A stretch of 64,000 nt of DNA from Bdellovibrio sp. BCCA (GTDB lineage: Bacteria > Bdellovibrionota > Bdellovibrionia > Bdellovibrionales > Bdellovibrionaceae), in NCBI RefSeq assembly GCF_037996825.1, contig NZ_JBBNAC010000001.1, positions 310,001 through 374,000 on the forward strand, given 5' to 3'. Position numbers and translations under genes: made by a program. This document shows, in pieces, positions 40,922-50,212 of this stretch (position 1 is its first letter; each line of letters begins with the position of its first letter). The notes under the pieces were generated by a model. It was not told the DNA's origin and searched no databases. It saw nothing but the letters and a program-made list of their open reading frames with translations.

Positions 40922-42823
40922 TTCGGCTTCTTCGAGGTATGTGTAGCCGGAGAGGCCTTCCTCGTAGTGCTTGATTAGGAGCTTTGCTTCTTGTTTTGTG
41001 ATCGAACCTTTTTGGATTGATTCTTCTGTGGCTTGACGAACGCTGTCTACCATTTCAGAGCGGCCGTATTGAACGTAAGAAAGAACTTCCGTTACGGTGT
41101 CGCCTGGAACGTAGTGGTCGATTGTGTATCCAACGCCGTTCAATGAAATGTGAACTGCGTCTGTATCGCCGAACAAGTTGTGAAGGTCGCCTAGGATCTC
41201 TTGGTATGCGCCTGTGAGGAACACGCCAAGATAGTACTGTTGACCGTCTGTGAACTTGTGCAAGCGAATTGTTTCTTTTGGTTCGCCAGATTCTGTGTCG
41301 ATGAATTTTTCAATCACACCGTCAGAGTCGCAAGTCAAATCTGCCAACGTCGCTTCACGGCCTGGTTCTTCACCAAGGCGGTGAATTGGAACCACTGGGA
41401 AAAGTTGTCCTACGGCCCAAGAGTCAGGAACAGATTGGAACACAGAGAAGTTTGAGAAATAAGTATCGCAAAGCTCTTTAGAAAGCGCTGTGATGATGTC
41501 TTCTGTGTCTGGAACAGTTTTCGCTAGTTTCACCATTTTTGTGGCGATAGCGAAGTACATGCTTTCACACCATGCACGTTGTTCAAGACTCAAAACGCCG
41601 TACGTGAAAAGTTGCAACGTCTCTTGTTTTGCTTGTTCAAGGTCATTGAAACATTCGTTGATATTGTCTTTGTTCACTTTTTCAAAAATGTACTGCATGT
41701 CTTGCATGATCGAAGGATCTGTCTTCGCAGCAGGACGAGGCGGTTCATGACGGTGAAGGTCGTTGATACCCATCACGTTAAAGATCAAAACAGAGTGATG
41801 CGCCACCAAGAAGCGGCCAGACTCTGTCACGATGTTTGGATGAGGAATGCCTTTTTCATCACAAAGAGTTTGCAAAACAGACACGATGTCGTTCGCGTAC
41901 TCCTGTTCAGAGTAGTTGATAGAGCTGTCAGAGTGGCCTGAGCCGTCGTAGTCAACACCGAGGCCGCCGCCCACGTCGATGTACTTAAGGCCTGCACCCA
42001 TTTTGTGAAGTTCCGTATAGAAACGAGCGCCTTCTTTCAAAGAAGACTTGATTGATTGAATTTGTGGAACTTGAGAGCCGATGTGGTAATGAAGAAGTTC
42101 AAGGCAATCAAGCATGCCTTCTTTTTTCAAGAACTCAACGCCTTCAACGATCTCTGTTGCTGTTAAGCCGAACTTCGAGCGAGCGCCGGAAGAATCAACC
42201 CATTTACCTGCACCTTGAGTGTTCAATTTTGCGCGGAAACCGATTTTTGGACGAGCGTTGAATTTCTTCGCTACGTCGACGATCATTTTCAATTCTTCTT
42301 TACGGTCGACAACGATGATCGTGTTTCTTCCCAATTTTTGAGAAAGGATCGCTGTTTCGATGTATTCAGCATCTTTAAAGCCGTTGCAGATGATCAACGC
42401 GTTTTCCGTGTTCATCAAAGCAAGAACCACAAGAAGCTCTGGTTTGGAACCGGCTTCAAGGCCCATGTGGAAGCCTTTGCCGTATTTCACAAGCTCTTGA
42501 ACAAGGTGGCGCTGTTGGTTCACCTTGATCGGGTAAACGCCACGGTAGCCACCTTTGTAGCCGTGATCTGCGAAAGCTTTTTGAAAGCAGTTATTCAAAA
42601 GCTCAACACGAGCTTTGATGATGTCAGGAAAGCGAATCATGATTGGAACGCGAATACCGCGGTCCAAAAGATCTTGGGTTAAATCAAACAAGTCCACTGA
42701 CGGACCGTTTGCTCCCATTGGAGTAACGGAAACATTACCTGCTCCGTTGATTCTGAAATAACCGTTGCCCCAGTTGTTGATCCCATAAAGCTCAGCGCTT
42801 TTCTCAGGACTCCAATTAGACAT
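40919..42823 (-). CDS. speA: biosynthetic arginine decarboxylase
   Basis: A 634-aa PLP fold-III decarboxylase. PLP-binding K100 lies in GVYPIKVNQQRHLV; the TIM barrel includes LLHYHIGSQVPQI and YIDVGGGLGVDYDGS; the active-site motif after the barrel is CESMYFA. Length and N-terminus (ELYGINNWGNGYFRI) match SpeA (~630-660 aa). It converts arginine to agmatine, the substrate of SpeB. The last codon is followed by a TAG that belongs to repeat copy C. A terminator follows at 40843. It starts downstream of leuS on the same strand, across the hairpin at 42854. Confidence 0.95.
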   Translation of the reverse strand: MSNWSPEKSAELYGINNWGNGYFRINGAGNVSVTPMGANGPSVDLFDLTQDLLDRGIRVPIMIRFPDIIKARVELLNNCFQKAFADHGYKGGYRGVYPIKVNQQRHLVQELVKYGKGFHMGLEAGSKPELLVVLALMNTENALIICNGFKDAEYIETAILSQKLGRNTIIVVDRKEELKMIVDVAKKFNARPKIGFRAKLNTQGAGKWVDSSGARSKFGLTATEIVEGVEFLKKEGMLDCLELLHYHIGSQVPQIQSIKSSLKEGARFYTELHKMGAGLKYIDVGGGLGVDYDGSGHSDSSINYSEQEYANDIVSVLQTLCDEKGIPHPNIVTESGRFLVAHHSVLIFNVMGINDLHRHEPPRPAAKTDPSIMQDMQYIFEKVNKDNINECFNDLEQAKQETLQLFTYGVLSLEQRAWCESMYFAIATKMVKLAKTVPDTEDIITALSKELCDTYFSNFSVFQSVPDSWAVGQLFPVVPIHRLGEEPGREATLADLTCDSDGVIEKFIDTESGEPKETIRLHKFTDGQQYYLGVFLTGAYQEILGDLHNLFGDTDAVHISLNGVGYTIDHYVPGDTVTEVLSYVQYGRSEMVDSVRQATEESIQKGSITKQEAKLLIKHYEEGLSGYTYLEEAE

Positions 42824-42853
42824 CTCTTTTGGCCCTCGCAGTTAGGGGCCTTG

Positions 42854-42885
42854 AAAGGACCCCATGTTATTTGTTGGGGTCCTTT
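42854..42885 (-). terminator. terminator between leuS and speA
   Basis: A 10-bp stem AAAGGACCCC / GGGGTCCTTT with a 12-nt loop, flanked by TTTTC on the plus strand and TTTC on the minus strand. It lies 19 nt after the leuS stop. Confidence 0.75.
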
Positions 42886-42903
42886 TCGGTAAAGAACCCA
42901 AAA

Positions 42904-45288
42904 TTATTTAACGATCAAATTCAAAATTCTGCCAGCCTTATAAATCACCTTGTCGGGATTTTTTCCAGCCAAAACTGAGGAAACTGCAGAAACGGCTTTC
43001 GCCGCCGCCAACGCTTCGTCTTCGGAAGCTGTCGGGCTAATCTCGATCGTGCCGCGCATTTTTCCATTCACTTGCACGCCGATAGTTACAGTGTCATCAG
43101 CGACGAGGGTACTATCATATTTTGGCCATGGAGCCAAAGAGCAAAGTCCCTCTCCGCCCATTTTTTCCCACAATTCTTCCGCCAAGTGCGGAGCAAAAGG
43201 AGCCAAAATCTGAACGAGTGGTTTTAAGGCCATTTCCGAGCGGCATTCTGCCTTGTAAAGCTCGTTTACAAGGATCATCATCGCGCTGATCGCTGTGTTA
43301 AAGCTCATCGTCTCGATGTCTTCTGTGACTTTTTTAATCGTTTTATGAACTAATTTCTGAACCTCTGCCGGAGCCGCGTCTTTCGTTGCGATCGTTTGAC
43401 CGTCGTCGTTCACCACAAGGCGAGAAATGCGGTCCAAGAAACGCTTCACGCCATCAATGCCCGTCGGAGCCCAAGGTTTGTCCTTGTCCACCGGACCCAT
43501 GAAGCTGATAAAGGTTCTCATCGCATCGGCACCATGAGTTTTCGCAATGTCTTCCGGAGAAATCACGTTTCCACGAGATTTCGACATTTTTTCACCATCT
43601 GGTCCCAAGATCATTCCTTGGTGAAGCAACTTTTGGAAAGGCTCATCGTGAGTCACAAGGCCGCAGTCAAAAAGAACCTTCATCCAGAAGCGAGAGTAAA
43701 GTAAATGCCCTACGGTGTGCTCCGGTCCACCAACGTAAAGATCCACAGGCATCCAGTATTTTTCAGCGTCAGGACTGAACGGAGCTTTGTCGTTTTGAGG
43801 GTCAATGTAACGCAAGAAGTACCAGGAAGAGCCCGCCGCACCCGGCATCGTGTCTGTCTCGCGACGACCGCCGTTTTTGTACTGAACCCATTCGGCATTG
43901 CGAGCCAAAGGAGCTTCTCCAGAGTCAGAAGGTTCATAGTCTGCGACTTCAGGTAAAATCACCGGAAGCTCATTCACAGGGACTCCGCGCGAGCCATCAG
44001 CGTAGTGAACAATCGGGAACGGTTCGCCCCAGTAACGTTGACGGCTGAACAACCAGTCACGCAACTTGTACTGAACTTCGCGCACGCCCAACTTGTGGCT
44101 TTCCAAATGAGAAAGCATTTTTTTGATCGCATCAGACTTAGAAAGACCGTTTAAGAAATCAGAATTAACTAAAGTGCCTTCTCCTTCAAACGGAAGAGTG
44201 TCGCCACCTTCCAAAACACGTTTGATCGGAAGATGGAATTTCGTTGCAAATTCATGATCACGAGCATCGTGACCAGGAACCGCCATGATCGCACCAGTTC
44301 CATAATCCATCAAAACATAGTCCGCAATCCAAATAGGAATTTTATCGCCCGTGATTGGATGAATGGCGTGCGCGCCTGTGAAAACACCTGTTTTTTCAGT
44401 CGTCGCTTTACGTTCCACTTCTGATTTACGAGAAGTCGCTGTTACGTACTCTTCGACATTGCGGTGCTGTTCTTTCGTTGTGATTTTTTTCACAAGCTCA
44501 TGCTCAGGAGCCATCACCATGAAAGTGACACCAAACAATGTATCAGGACGAGTAGTGAAGACCCCAAAAGTTTCAGGGTGACTATCCAACTTGAATGTCA
44601 CACGTGCGCCTTCGCTTTTTCCAATCCAGTTGCGTTGCGCTTCTTTTGTTCTTTCTGGCCAGTCGACTTTATCAAGATCATTCAACAAGCGCTCAGCATA
44701 GTCTGTGATCTTAAGCATCCACTGTTTCATCGGAACACGAATAACGGGATGACCACCACGCTCTGATTTTCCGTCGATGACTTCATCGTTCGCCAAAACC
44801 GTTTTCAAAGCTGGGCACCAGTTCACAGGAACTTCTTTTTGATAAGCAAGGCCCTGTTCATAAAGTTTTAAGAAAATAAATTGAGTCCACTTGTAGTAGC
44901 TAGGTTCACAAGTAGAGATCTCACGACTCCAGTCGAAACTAAAACCAAAAGATTTTAAAGTTTTACGGAAACTCTCAATAGCTTTTTGAGTCGTGATCGC
45001 AGGATGAATGCCTGTTTGAATCGCATACTGCTCTGCAGGCAAACCAAAAGCATCATATCCCATCGGATGAAGAACATTGAACCCCTTCGCACGCTTGTAG
45101 CGAGAAACAATATCGCCGGGAGTGTAAGAAGCCATATGCCCAATATGAAGTCCCGAACCAGAAGGATACGGAAACATGTCGAGAGCATAATACTTCGGCT
45201 TAGAACTATTCGTCTCAGCATGAAACGCCTTTTTCTCTTCCCACTTCTGCTGCCATTTCGCTTCAATCTCGGTGAAGTTCAAACTCAT
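42904..45288 (-). CDS. leuS: leucyl-tRNA synthetase
   Basis: A 794-aa class I synthetase. MFPYPSGSGLHIGHMASYTPGD holds the HIGH signature; PVNWCPALKTVLANDEV and the CP1 editing domain (about residues 225-420, with VFTTRPDTLFGVTF) follow; KMSKSRGNVISPEDI is the KMSKS loop; the C-terminal anticodon-binding part ends VIYKAGRILNLIVK. It charges tRNA-Leu. ATG 45288 is chosen (AAGGATG upstream, family N-terminus MSLNFTEIEAKWQ); the frame is open 57 nt upstream without similarity. A 473-nt non-coding region separates it from the divergent GGDEF gene. Confidence 0.97.
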   Translation of the reverse strand: MSLNFTEIEAKWQQKWEEKKAFHAETNSSKPKYYALDMFPYPSGSGLHIGHMASYTPGDIVSRYKRAKGFNVLHPMGYDAFGLPAEQYAIQTGIHPAITTQKAIESFRKTLKSFGFSFDWSREISTCEPSYYKWTQFIFLKLYEQGLAYQKEVPVNWCPALKTVLANDEVIDGKSERGGHPVIRVPMKQWMLKITDYAERLLNDLDKVDWPERTKEAQRNWIGKSEGARVTFKLDSHPETFGVFTTRPDTLFGVTFMVMAPEHELVKKITTKEQHRNVEEYVTATSRKSEVERKATTEKTGVFTGAHAIHPITGDKIPIWIADYVLMDYGTGAIMAVPGHDARDHEFATKFHLPIKRVLEGGDTLPFEGEGTLVNSDFLNGLSKSDAIKKMLSHLESHKLGVREVQYKLRDWLFSRQRYWGEPFPIVHYADGSRGVPVNELPVILPEVADYEPSDSGEAPLARNAEWVQYKNGGRRETDTMPGAAGSSWYFLRYIDPQNDKAPFSPDAEKYWMPVDLYVGGPEHTVGHLLYSRFWMKVLFDCGLVTHDEPFQKLLHQGMILGPDGEKMSKSRGNVISPEDIAKTHGADAMRTFISFMGPVDKDKPWAPTGIDGVKRFLDRISRLVVNDDGQTIATKDAAPAEVQKLVHKTIKKVTEDIETMSFNTAISAMMILVNELYKAECRSEMALKPLVQILAPFAPHLAEELWEKMGGEGLCSLAPWPKYDSTLVADDTVTIGVQVNGKMRGTIEISPTASEDEALAAAKAVSAVSSVLAGKNPDKVIYKAGRILNLIVK

Positions 45289-45518
45289 AAATTCATCCTT
45301 ACTAAAACAAGAAAAACACTTCCTACTTGAATATCGAAAAAGCAATACAAGTGCAATTTATTAGCGCTCAAACAATACTAACGCACACAAATATTCTCCT
45401 AAAAATTTCCCACCAAAAACTCCTTTAGCTAGGAGGCACCCACGAAAGCCTTCCGCCGGTGGTTTTCAAATTTTTAAGGAAGTCTCTAATCTAAACGTTT
45501 TGTTCGACCAAACTGTGT

Positions 45519-45652
45519 CGCATTGAGGGTTGGGAAATACAGTTCTGACGCGAGTTCCGCAGCGAGCCCAAGGTCTAAGTCATGTCAACCAAAGTCGAAA
45601 CGAGCGAGGACTGTCCGAAGCGACAGAACTGTATTTCCCAGCCCTCAAAGCG
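45519..45652. repeat. 33-nt inverted repeat with 68-nt spacer: candidate structured RNA or MITE
   Basis: Left arm 45519-45551 and right arm 45620-45652 pair at 30 or more of 33 positions; the shared core is TGGGAAATACAGTTCTG. One of the three differences is a G-U pair in RNA, the other two are A-A mismatches. The 68-nt centre holds short GCGAG/GAGCGAGG motifs, and a small GGTC-GAA-GACC hairpin follows at 45666. It sits in the only gene-free stretch over 300 nt (45289-45761), whose left part (45346-45518) shows only AT-rich sequence and a small CTCCT/AGGAG hairpin. No known RNA family recognised. Confidence 0.6.
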
Positions 45653-45761
45653 GTCCCAGGCCTTAGGTCGAAGACCAGACTCGTCGATAGATTAGAAAAG
45701 GCCCTAAACAATTAGAGCAAATTAACCGAAGAGAAGAGCTGAAGTTACACTGGTATGTAGT

Positions 45762-46757
45762 ATGAGTTTTGATGGTATGAAACAACCCAAGAGTCGCCGT
45801 ATTCTAGTAATCGACGACGATAAAGACAGCTTAGAGATTCTTTTAGAACCTCTAAGATGGGAAGGCTATGATGCTCGTGGGGTCACTTCGGATACCGAAG
45901 CCCACAAGTTGATCGAGTCATGGATTCCTCATGTCGTTATTTTGGATTGGATGGCGCCGTCGATGGCTGGACTTAAAGTTCTCAGAGCCGTGCGTGAGCG
46001 TCTTTCTCACGTGTCTTGCGTCTTCGTGTCAGAAAACTCCAGCACCGAGGCGATTATTGAAGCCCTGGATGCCGGAGCTGACGACTACATCGTAAAACCT
46101 TTTGTTCCTCTTGAATTATTAGCACGCATCCGTACGCAATTGCGCATCCGCGATTTGCACGAACAACTTCTTTTTGCCAATGAAAAATTAAAAGAGCTCG
46201 TGGATACCGATGACCTCACAGGTCTTTATAACATGCGCTCATTGTATCAACGTCTGGACTTTGAGATGGAACGTGGACGTCGATTCCATCGTGACGTTTG
46301 CGTCGTGATGATGGACATGGACTATTTTAAAACCGTGAATGACGGGCATGATCATCTTTTTGGAAGTTACGTGCTTTCGGAAGTGGGAAAAATCATTCGT
46401 GCGAACACGCGCAACGTCGATATTCCAGCACGCTATGGTGGAGATGAATTCTTGGTGGTTTTGACGGAAACGAATCACGAAGGTGCAACGTACTTCTGTG
46501 AACGTCTGCGTGAAAACATCCAAAAAACGACTTTCAAAAATGGCGATGATTCGATCAAGCTGACAGCCTCTGTGGGATTCGCGATCACAATTCCGGGCGA
46601 GAATATCAGTGCCCGCGAACTTGTGCGCCGTGCGGACCATGCACTTTACGAAGCAAAACGCGGTGGCCGTAATCAGGTTGCGTACTATAAACCCGAAGTC
46701 GCTCCTGTTGTTGATTTGAAGTCAGCTCAGCAAAAACGCCGAAAAGCAGCAGGTTAA
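45762..46757 (+). CDS. response regulator diguanylate cyclase (REC-GGDEF)
   Basis: A 331-aa PleD-like protein. Receiver domain 13-130: acidic pocket D18-D20, phospho-acceptor D62 (VVILDWMAPS), K112 (VKPF). GGDEF domain 150-315: active GGDEF at 226-230 and an intact inhibitory RxxD (RNVD, 217-220) five residues before it, so the enzyme should make c-di-GMP and be product-inhibited. Phosphorylation by an unlinked kinase is expected. ATG 45762 has no strong ribosome site; M6 (45777) is an alternative. The inverted-repeat region lies directly upstream. Confidence 0.93.
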   Translation: MSFDGMKQPKSRRILVIDDDKDSLEILLEPLRWEGYDARGVTSDTEAHKLIESWIPHVVILDWMAPSMAGLKVLRAVRERLSHVSCVFVSENSSTEAIIEALDAGADDYIVKPFVPLELLARIRTQLRIRDLHEQLLFANEKLKELVDTDDLTGLYNMRSLYQRLDFEMERGRRFHRDVCVVMMDMDYFKTVNDGHDHLFGSYVLSEVGKIIRANTRNVDIPARYGGDEFLVVLTETNHEGATYFCERLRENIQKTTFKNGDDSIKLTASVGFAITIPGENISARELVRRADHALYEAKRGGRNQVAYYKPEVAPVVDLKSAQQKRRKAAG

Positions 46758-46796
46758 TTATTGACGAACCGAGGGTGATCGTCGAAAACCCTTTAT

Positions 46797-47834
46797 ATGG
46801 CAAACTACGTGACATCTTCAGATACCATTCGCAATCGTGCCGCGTGGATTTCAGCGCTGGCAAGTTTCACTATTTTTGGTTTGAAGCTGGGAGCCTATAA
46901 AATCACAGGATCAACCGCAGTCCTTTCCGATGCGCTTGAAAGTATCGTGAATGTGATCGCTTCTTTGGTGGCTTTGTTTGTCATTCGTTTTGCATCTCAA
47001 CCTGCCGATCACGAACATCCTTATGGACACGGAAAAGCAGAATCATTTTCTTCCGCATTTGAAGGCGGGATGATTTTCTTCGCGGCCATCATGATTATTG
47101 GCGAGGCGGTCAAAGCTTTAATCAATCACGAGCCTACTCAGCAACTGGAAATGGGTTTGTTGATTGTTGGGGGAGCGGCTTTGGTCAATCTGGCTTTAGG
47201 ATTGTATCTCAAACGTGTAGGTAAGACTCATCACTCTGAAGCATTAAGAGCTAGCGGTGCGCATGTTATTTCTGACGTTCTCACCACAGCAGGAGTCATG
47301 GTGGGCTTGGGACTTGTGATGCTCACAGGGCTTCAGTGGCTCGATCCCGTGGTGGCGATTCTTGTCGGTCTTCAGTTGGCGTATTCAGGATACACCATCG
47401 TTCGTTCGTCTTTGGGAATCTTAATGGATGAACAAGATGAGGATATCTTAGAAAATTTGGCGGAAGCTTTAAGAAAGAATCGCGTACCGGGCATCATTGA
47501 CATTCATCACCTAAGAACAATTCGTTCGGGTCGTTTTCATCATGTGGATGCGCACATGGTGGTGCCTGAATATTGGGATGTAACTCATGCTCACGAAGTG
47601 ACTCATGCGTTTGAAAACCGAGTGGTTGCCGACTATGATTTTGATGGAGAGTTGGCTTTTCATCTCGACCCCTGTAAAAAATCCTACTGTTCAGCTTGTG
47701 ACGTCGAAAATTGCCCTATCCGTTTGCAGCCCTTTAAGGAAGGTCATCCTTTCACGGTGAAAAGCTTGACCGGCGGGCCGCACCCGACTAATCAGGTGGC
47801 CTATGACAAGTCCGGTTCCTCGCAGAAGAATTAA
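46797..47834 (+). CDS. cation diffusion facilitator transporter with Cys-rich tail
   Basis: A 345-aa CDF protein: six helices, metal site SDALES and HVISD on helices II and V, and HPYGHGKAE in the second loop. The cytosolic C-terminal domain (residues ~215-345) carries His-rich strands (IDIHHLRTIRSGRFHHVDAHMV) and an extra motif CKKSYCSACDVENCPIR that could bind zinc or another thiophilic metal. It exports divalent metal such as Zn, Co or Mn by proton antiport. It overlaps trmB by 32 nt in another frame. Confidence 0.9.
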   Translation: MANYVTSSDTIRNRAAWISALASFTIFGLKLGAYKITGSTAVLSDALESIVNVIASLVALFVIRFASQPADHEHPYGHGKAESFSSAFEGGMIFFAAIMIIGEAVKALINHEPTQQLEMGLLIVGGAALVNLALGLYLKRVGKTHHSEALRASGAHVISDVLTTAGVMVGLGLVMLTGLQWLDPVVAILVGLQLAYSGYTIVRSSLGILMDEQDEDILENLAEALRKNRVPGIIDIHHLRTIRSGRFHHVDAHMVVPEYWDVTHAHEVTHAFENRVVADYDFDGELAFHLDPCKKSYCSACDVENCPIRLQPFKEGHPFTVKSLTGGPHPTNQVAYDKSGSSQKN

Positions 47835-48501
47835 TATTACGAAAGACCTACCTAAACAAAATGCTTACACGTTGGCATTGAACGGTGAGTATTCTCACGT
47901 TGCATTCGATGAGCTTCGTGCTCCCAACAACAAAGGCAAATGGCGTTCAGATGTTTTTAAAGCAGATAGCGCTTTGCCGATGGATGTGGAAGTGGGAACG
48001 GGCAACGGAACTTATTTTGCGCATCACGCACAAACTCATGCAAATCGTTTGCTTGTGGGATTGGAGCTTAAGTACAAGCCTTTGATTCAAACAATCCGTC
48101 GTGCTGTAACGGCAGGCTGCAAGAACGCCGCGATTGCGCGTTTTCACGCTTTCAACATCGACGAGCTTTTTAACGAAGGTGAAATCGACAACGTTTACAT
48201 TCATTTCCCGGATCCATGGACGTCGCCGAAGAAACCTAAAAATCGTTTCGTGTGTAAGCAGAATTTAGATGTTTTGCATCGCTTGCAAAAGCCAGGTTCT
48301 TTTATCAACTTCAAGACAGATTCTTTGGATTATTTCTTGTGGGCGATGGATGAAATCCGCGAATCCAAGTACAAAATTATTTTTGAGACGCAGGATTTGC
48401 ACAATTCAGAAATGAAAGCACAAAACTTTGAAACGGCTTTCGAAAAGATCTTTATGCGCGAAGGCATTAAGATCAACATGGTCCGTTTGCAAAAAGTGTA
48501 A
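47803..48501 (+). CDS. trmB: tRNA (guanine-N7)-methyltransferase
   Basis: A 232-aa TrmB: SAM-binding VEVGTGNGTYF, GLELKYKPL, IDNVYIHFPDPWTSPKKPKNRFV (catalytic FPDPW motif) and FKTDSLDYF. It methylates G46 of tRNA. ATG 47803 begins inside the CDF gene (32-nt overlap); the family N-terminus would fit here, though M-less shorter starts cannot be excluded. It converges with the PilZ gene. Confidence 0.94.
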   Translation: MTSPVPRRRINITKDLPKQNAYTLALNGEYSHVAFDELRAPNNKGKWRSDVFKADSALPMDVEVGTGNGTYFAHHAQTHANRLLVGLELKYKPLIQTIRRAVTAGCKNAAIARFHAFNIDELFNEGEIDNVYIHFPDPWTSPKKPKNRFVCKQNLDVLHRLQKPGSFINFKTDSLDYFLWAMDEIRESKYKIIFETQDLHNSEMKAQNFETAFEKIFMREGIKINMVRLQKV

Positions 48502-48506
48502 TTCTA

Positions 48507-49358
48507 TTATGGCAAAGCGGTCTGCTTTGCCATTTCCTCGATAAATTTTCTTCCAGATTCTGACAAATGAGTGAAACGAACACCGTAGCGGATGTAAATG
48601 CTGTCCGAGCCGGGGAGTTTTACTTTACGCACGGAAACCACAATGCCGCGGGCATCGGATTTATTATCCGTGAGAGTTTCCTGGAATTTTAAATGCAGAT
48701 TTTCATTTAAATCACATTTGGCAGAGCGAACAATGAATGCCATGCCGGTTCTTGAAATGTCCGGGCAGAAAACCTGGAAACCGCCGTTTTTCCCAATGGA
48801 GACAAAAACTTTTCCGCAAGCAAAGCGCGGTGATTTTCTGCGAATATGGACATCAGGAAGTTTTTCATCTGAAATCTTTTTGTAATTCTCTAAAGACTTC
48901 GGAGAAAACTCTTCCCAATCGATGATTTTTTGCCAAGGACCGTGCGGTGTTTTTGAAAGAAGACTTTGCTCTGTCAGTTTTTGCGAGTGAATCAAAGACA
49001 ACACTTCCAAGTATTTCAAACGCTGACTGGAGCGTTCTTTTTCATACCAATAAACGGGTGTGAGAATCGGAAAATTCTCTGGAGTCACGAAGGAAGACGC
49101 TTGAGTTTCTTCACTCAAATCATCCGAGATCAAGCCCACCGCGAAGTGGCCTTCTTGTTCTTTGTTGTTTTGTGCTTCAGAAGGGCCTTCTAAATCTGAA
49201 AAATCCGGATGTTGAATAAGCATCATCCATTCATTCGTTTGATTGTTAAGAATCATGTCGAACAAACTGATTTTTCCAGAGCGAACTCCAGAAAGAATGT
49301 CCTTTTCAGAGAGAGGACCCAGTTTTAATTTTCCCGTCGTAAGATAATAGCCAGCCAC
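48507..49358 (-). CDS. GYF_2-PilZ domain protein
   Basis: A 283-aa protein. The N-terminal ~55 residues look like a GYF_2/DUF4339 domain (GYYLTTGKLKLGPLSEKDIL, SLFDMILNNQTNEW). The C-terminal ~105 residues form PilZ: the RxxxR motif in RRKSPRFACGK and the DxSxxG motif in DISRTGMAFI, both needed for c-di-GMP binding. The middle region has YWYEKERSSQRLKYLEVL, another GYF-like part. It starts at GTG 49358 (AAGGATGG upstream; a stop lies 6 codons before). It is a likely c-di-GMP effector; the target is unknown. A protein of similar plan is encoded at 55509. Confidence 0.85.
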   Translation of the reverse strand: MAGYYLTTGKLKLGPLSEKDILSGVRSGKISLFDMILNNQTNEWMMLIQHPDFSDLEGPSEAQNNKEQEGHFAVGLISDDLSEETQASSFVTPENFPILTPVYWYEKERSSQRLKYLEVLSLIHSQKLTEQSLLSKTPHGPWQKIIDWEEFSPKSLENYKKISDEKLPDVHIRRKSPRFACGKVFVSIGKNGGFQVFCPDISRTGMAFIVRSAKCDLNENLHLKFQETLTDNKSDARGIVVSVRKVKLPGSDSIYIRYGVRFTHLSESGRKFIEEMAKQTALP

Positions 49359-49528
49359 GGCGAACCATCCTTGTCATACGTTCCGAGTGTGGTCATACCA
49401 AATATTTCACTTTCTCTTCGGCATTTTTGGTCCTGTTCTTAAGGATTCCGGGACAAGGTCCAGCGTTAAATTGCAGCCGTAAGAAAAACAAGCAACGGGT
49501 TTATAATAAGCGACATCGGGAGGTGAAT

Positions 49529-49816
49529 ATGAAAACCTTTCTCTTTATTTTCATTCTGAGTTTCGGTGCTTCTGCGGCGATTCCACCGGGACGAGACAAC
49601 CCCGAATTTATTGCACCGAATGAATCCTTAACAGTATTACGAGGCTCCACAACTTTATGTACGAGCGAAAGTCCTATGGGAGGACATCGAGGTCTTTCTT
49701 TTATTCAGTTAGGAAAAGGAAAGTGCCCACCACGCATCTCAACTCCAGTGGGTTGGGATCGCCCCGAAGAAGACCCGACATCGCCAGGAATTCCTTTTAA
49801 GGGCCGTGGTCTTTGA
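49529..49816 (+). CDS. small exported protein of unknown function
   Basis: A 95-aa protein from ATG 49529 with GGGAGG upstream. Signal peptide KTFLFIFILSFGASA, then ~78 residues rich in Pro and Gly with two Cys (TLCTSES, GKCPPR) that may form a disulfide. The end is PTSPGIPFKGRGL. No family recognised. It is transcribed toward the ferredoxin gene, 1 nt between stops. Confidence 0.65.
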   Translation: MKTFLFIFILSFGASAAIPPGRDNPEFIAPNESLTVLRGSTTLCTSESPMGGHRGLSFIQLGKGKCPPRISTPVGWDRPEEDPTSPGIPFKGRGL

Positions 49817-49817
49817 T

Positions 49818-50105
49818 CTACCAGTAAGTCGCATCCACCGTGACATCGCCAAAGACTTCGGTTTGGCAACTAATGCGCATGCCCGATGGAATATTATTGG
49901 TTTCCTTGAGGAAAACTTCCGTCTCGTTCTCTCCCGATAAGTTTTCTCCACCCTCTACGATGATGATTTTGCATTTAGCGCAAACGCCATCGCCGTCACA
50001 GCTTGAAGCAACAGGAAGGCCTGCATCAAGCAGAGACTTCATCAGGTTTGCACCGTGGGAAACCTCATAGGGTGGTCGATTCTTTTTAAACGAAATAAAA
50101 GGCAT
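49818..50105 (-). CDS. [2Fe-2S] plant/adrenodoxin-type ferredoxin
   Basis: A 95-aa ferredoxin. Cluster ligands: CDGDGVCAKC (C-x5-C-x2-C) and a distal ISCQT Cys. The fold is beta-grasp with LMKSLLDAGLPVASSCDG leading into the cluster loop. A soluble electron carrier; the reductase partner is unknown. TrxB is divergent and 107 nt away, but ferredoxin-thioredoxin coupling cannot be claimed since TrxB here is the NADPH type. Confidence 0.9.
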   Translation of the reverse strand: MPFISFKKNRPPYEVSHGANLMKSLLDAGLPVASSCDGDGVCAKCKIIIVEGGENLSGENETEVFLKETNNIPSGMRISCQTEVFGDVTVDATYW

Positions 50106-50212
50106 GGCTCATTGTAGCTGACGCAGTCCAAAACGTGCAAAGAACTAATGAAAACAACTTTGTTTGTTGATAGCCTAGGGGCGTAAATATTGCCTATTTT
50201 GTGAGGAAATCT

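Noticed and set aside
43705-43956. Open frames opposite leuS
   Set aside because: All lie within the intact synthetase gene; none has a ribosome site or recognisable domain.
45530-45715. 61-codon open frame inside the intergenic inverted repeat
   Set aside because: Starts at a weak TTG without a ribosome site and its sequence is dictated by the repeat arms; the RNA/repeat reading explains the region better.
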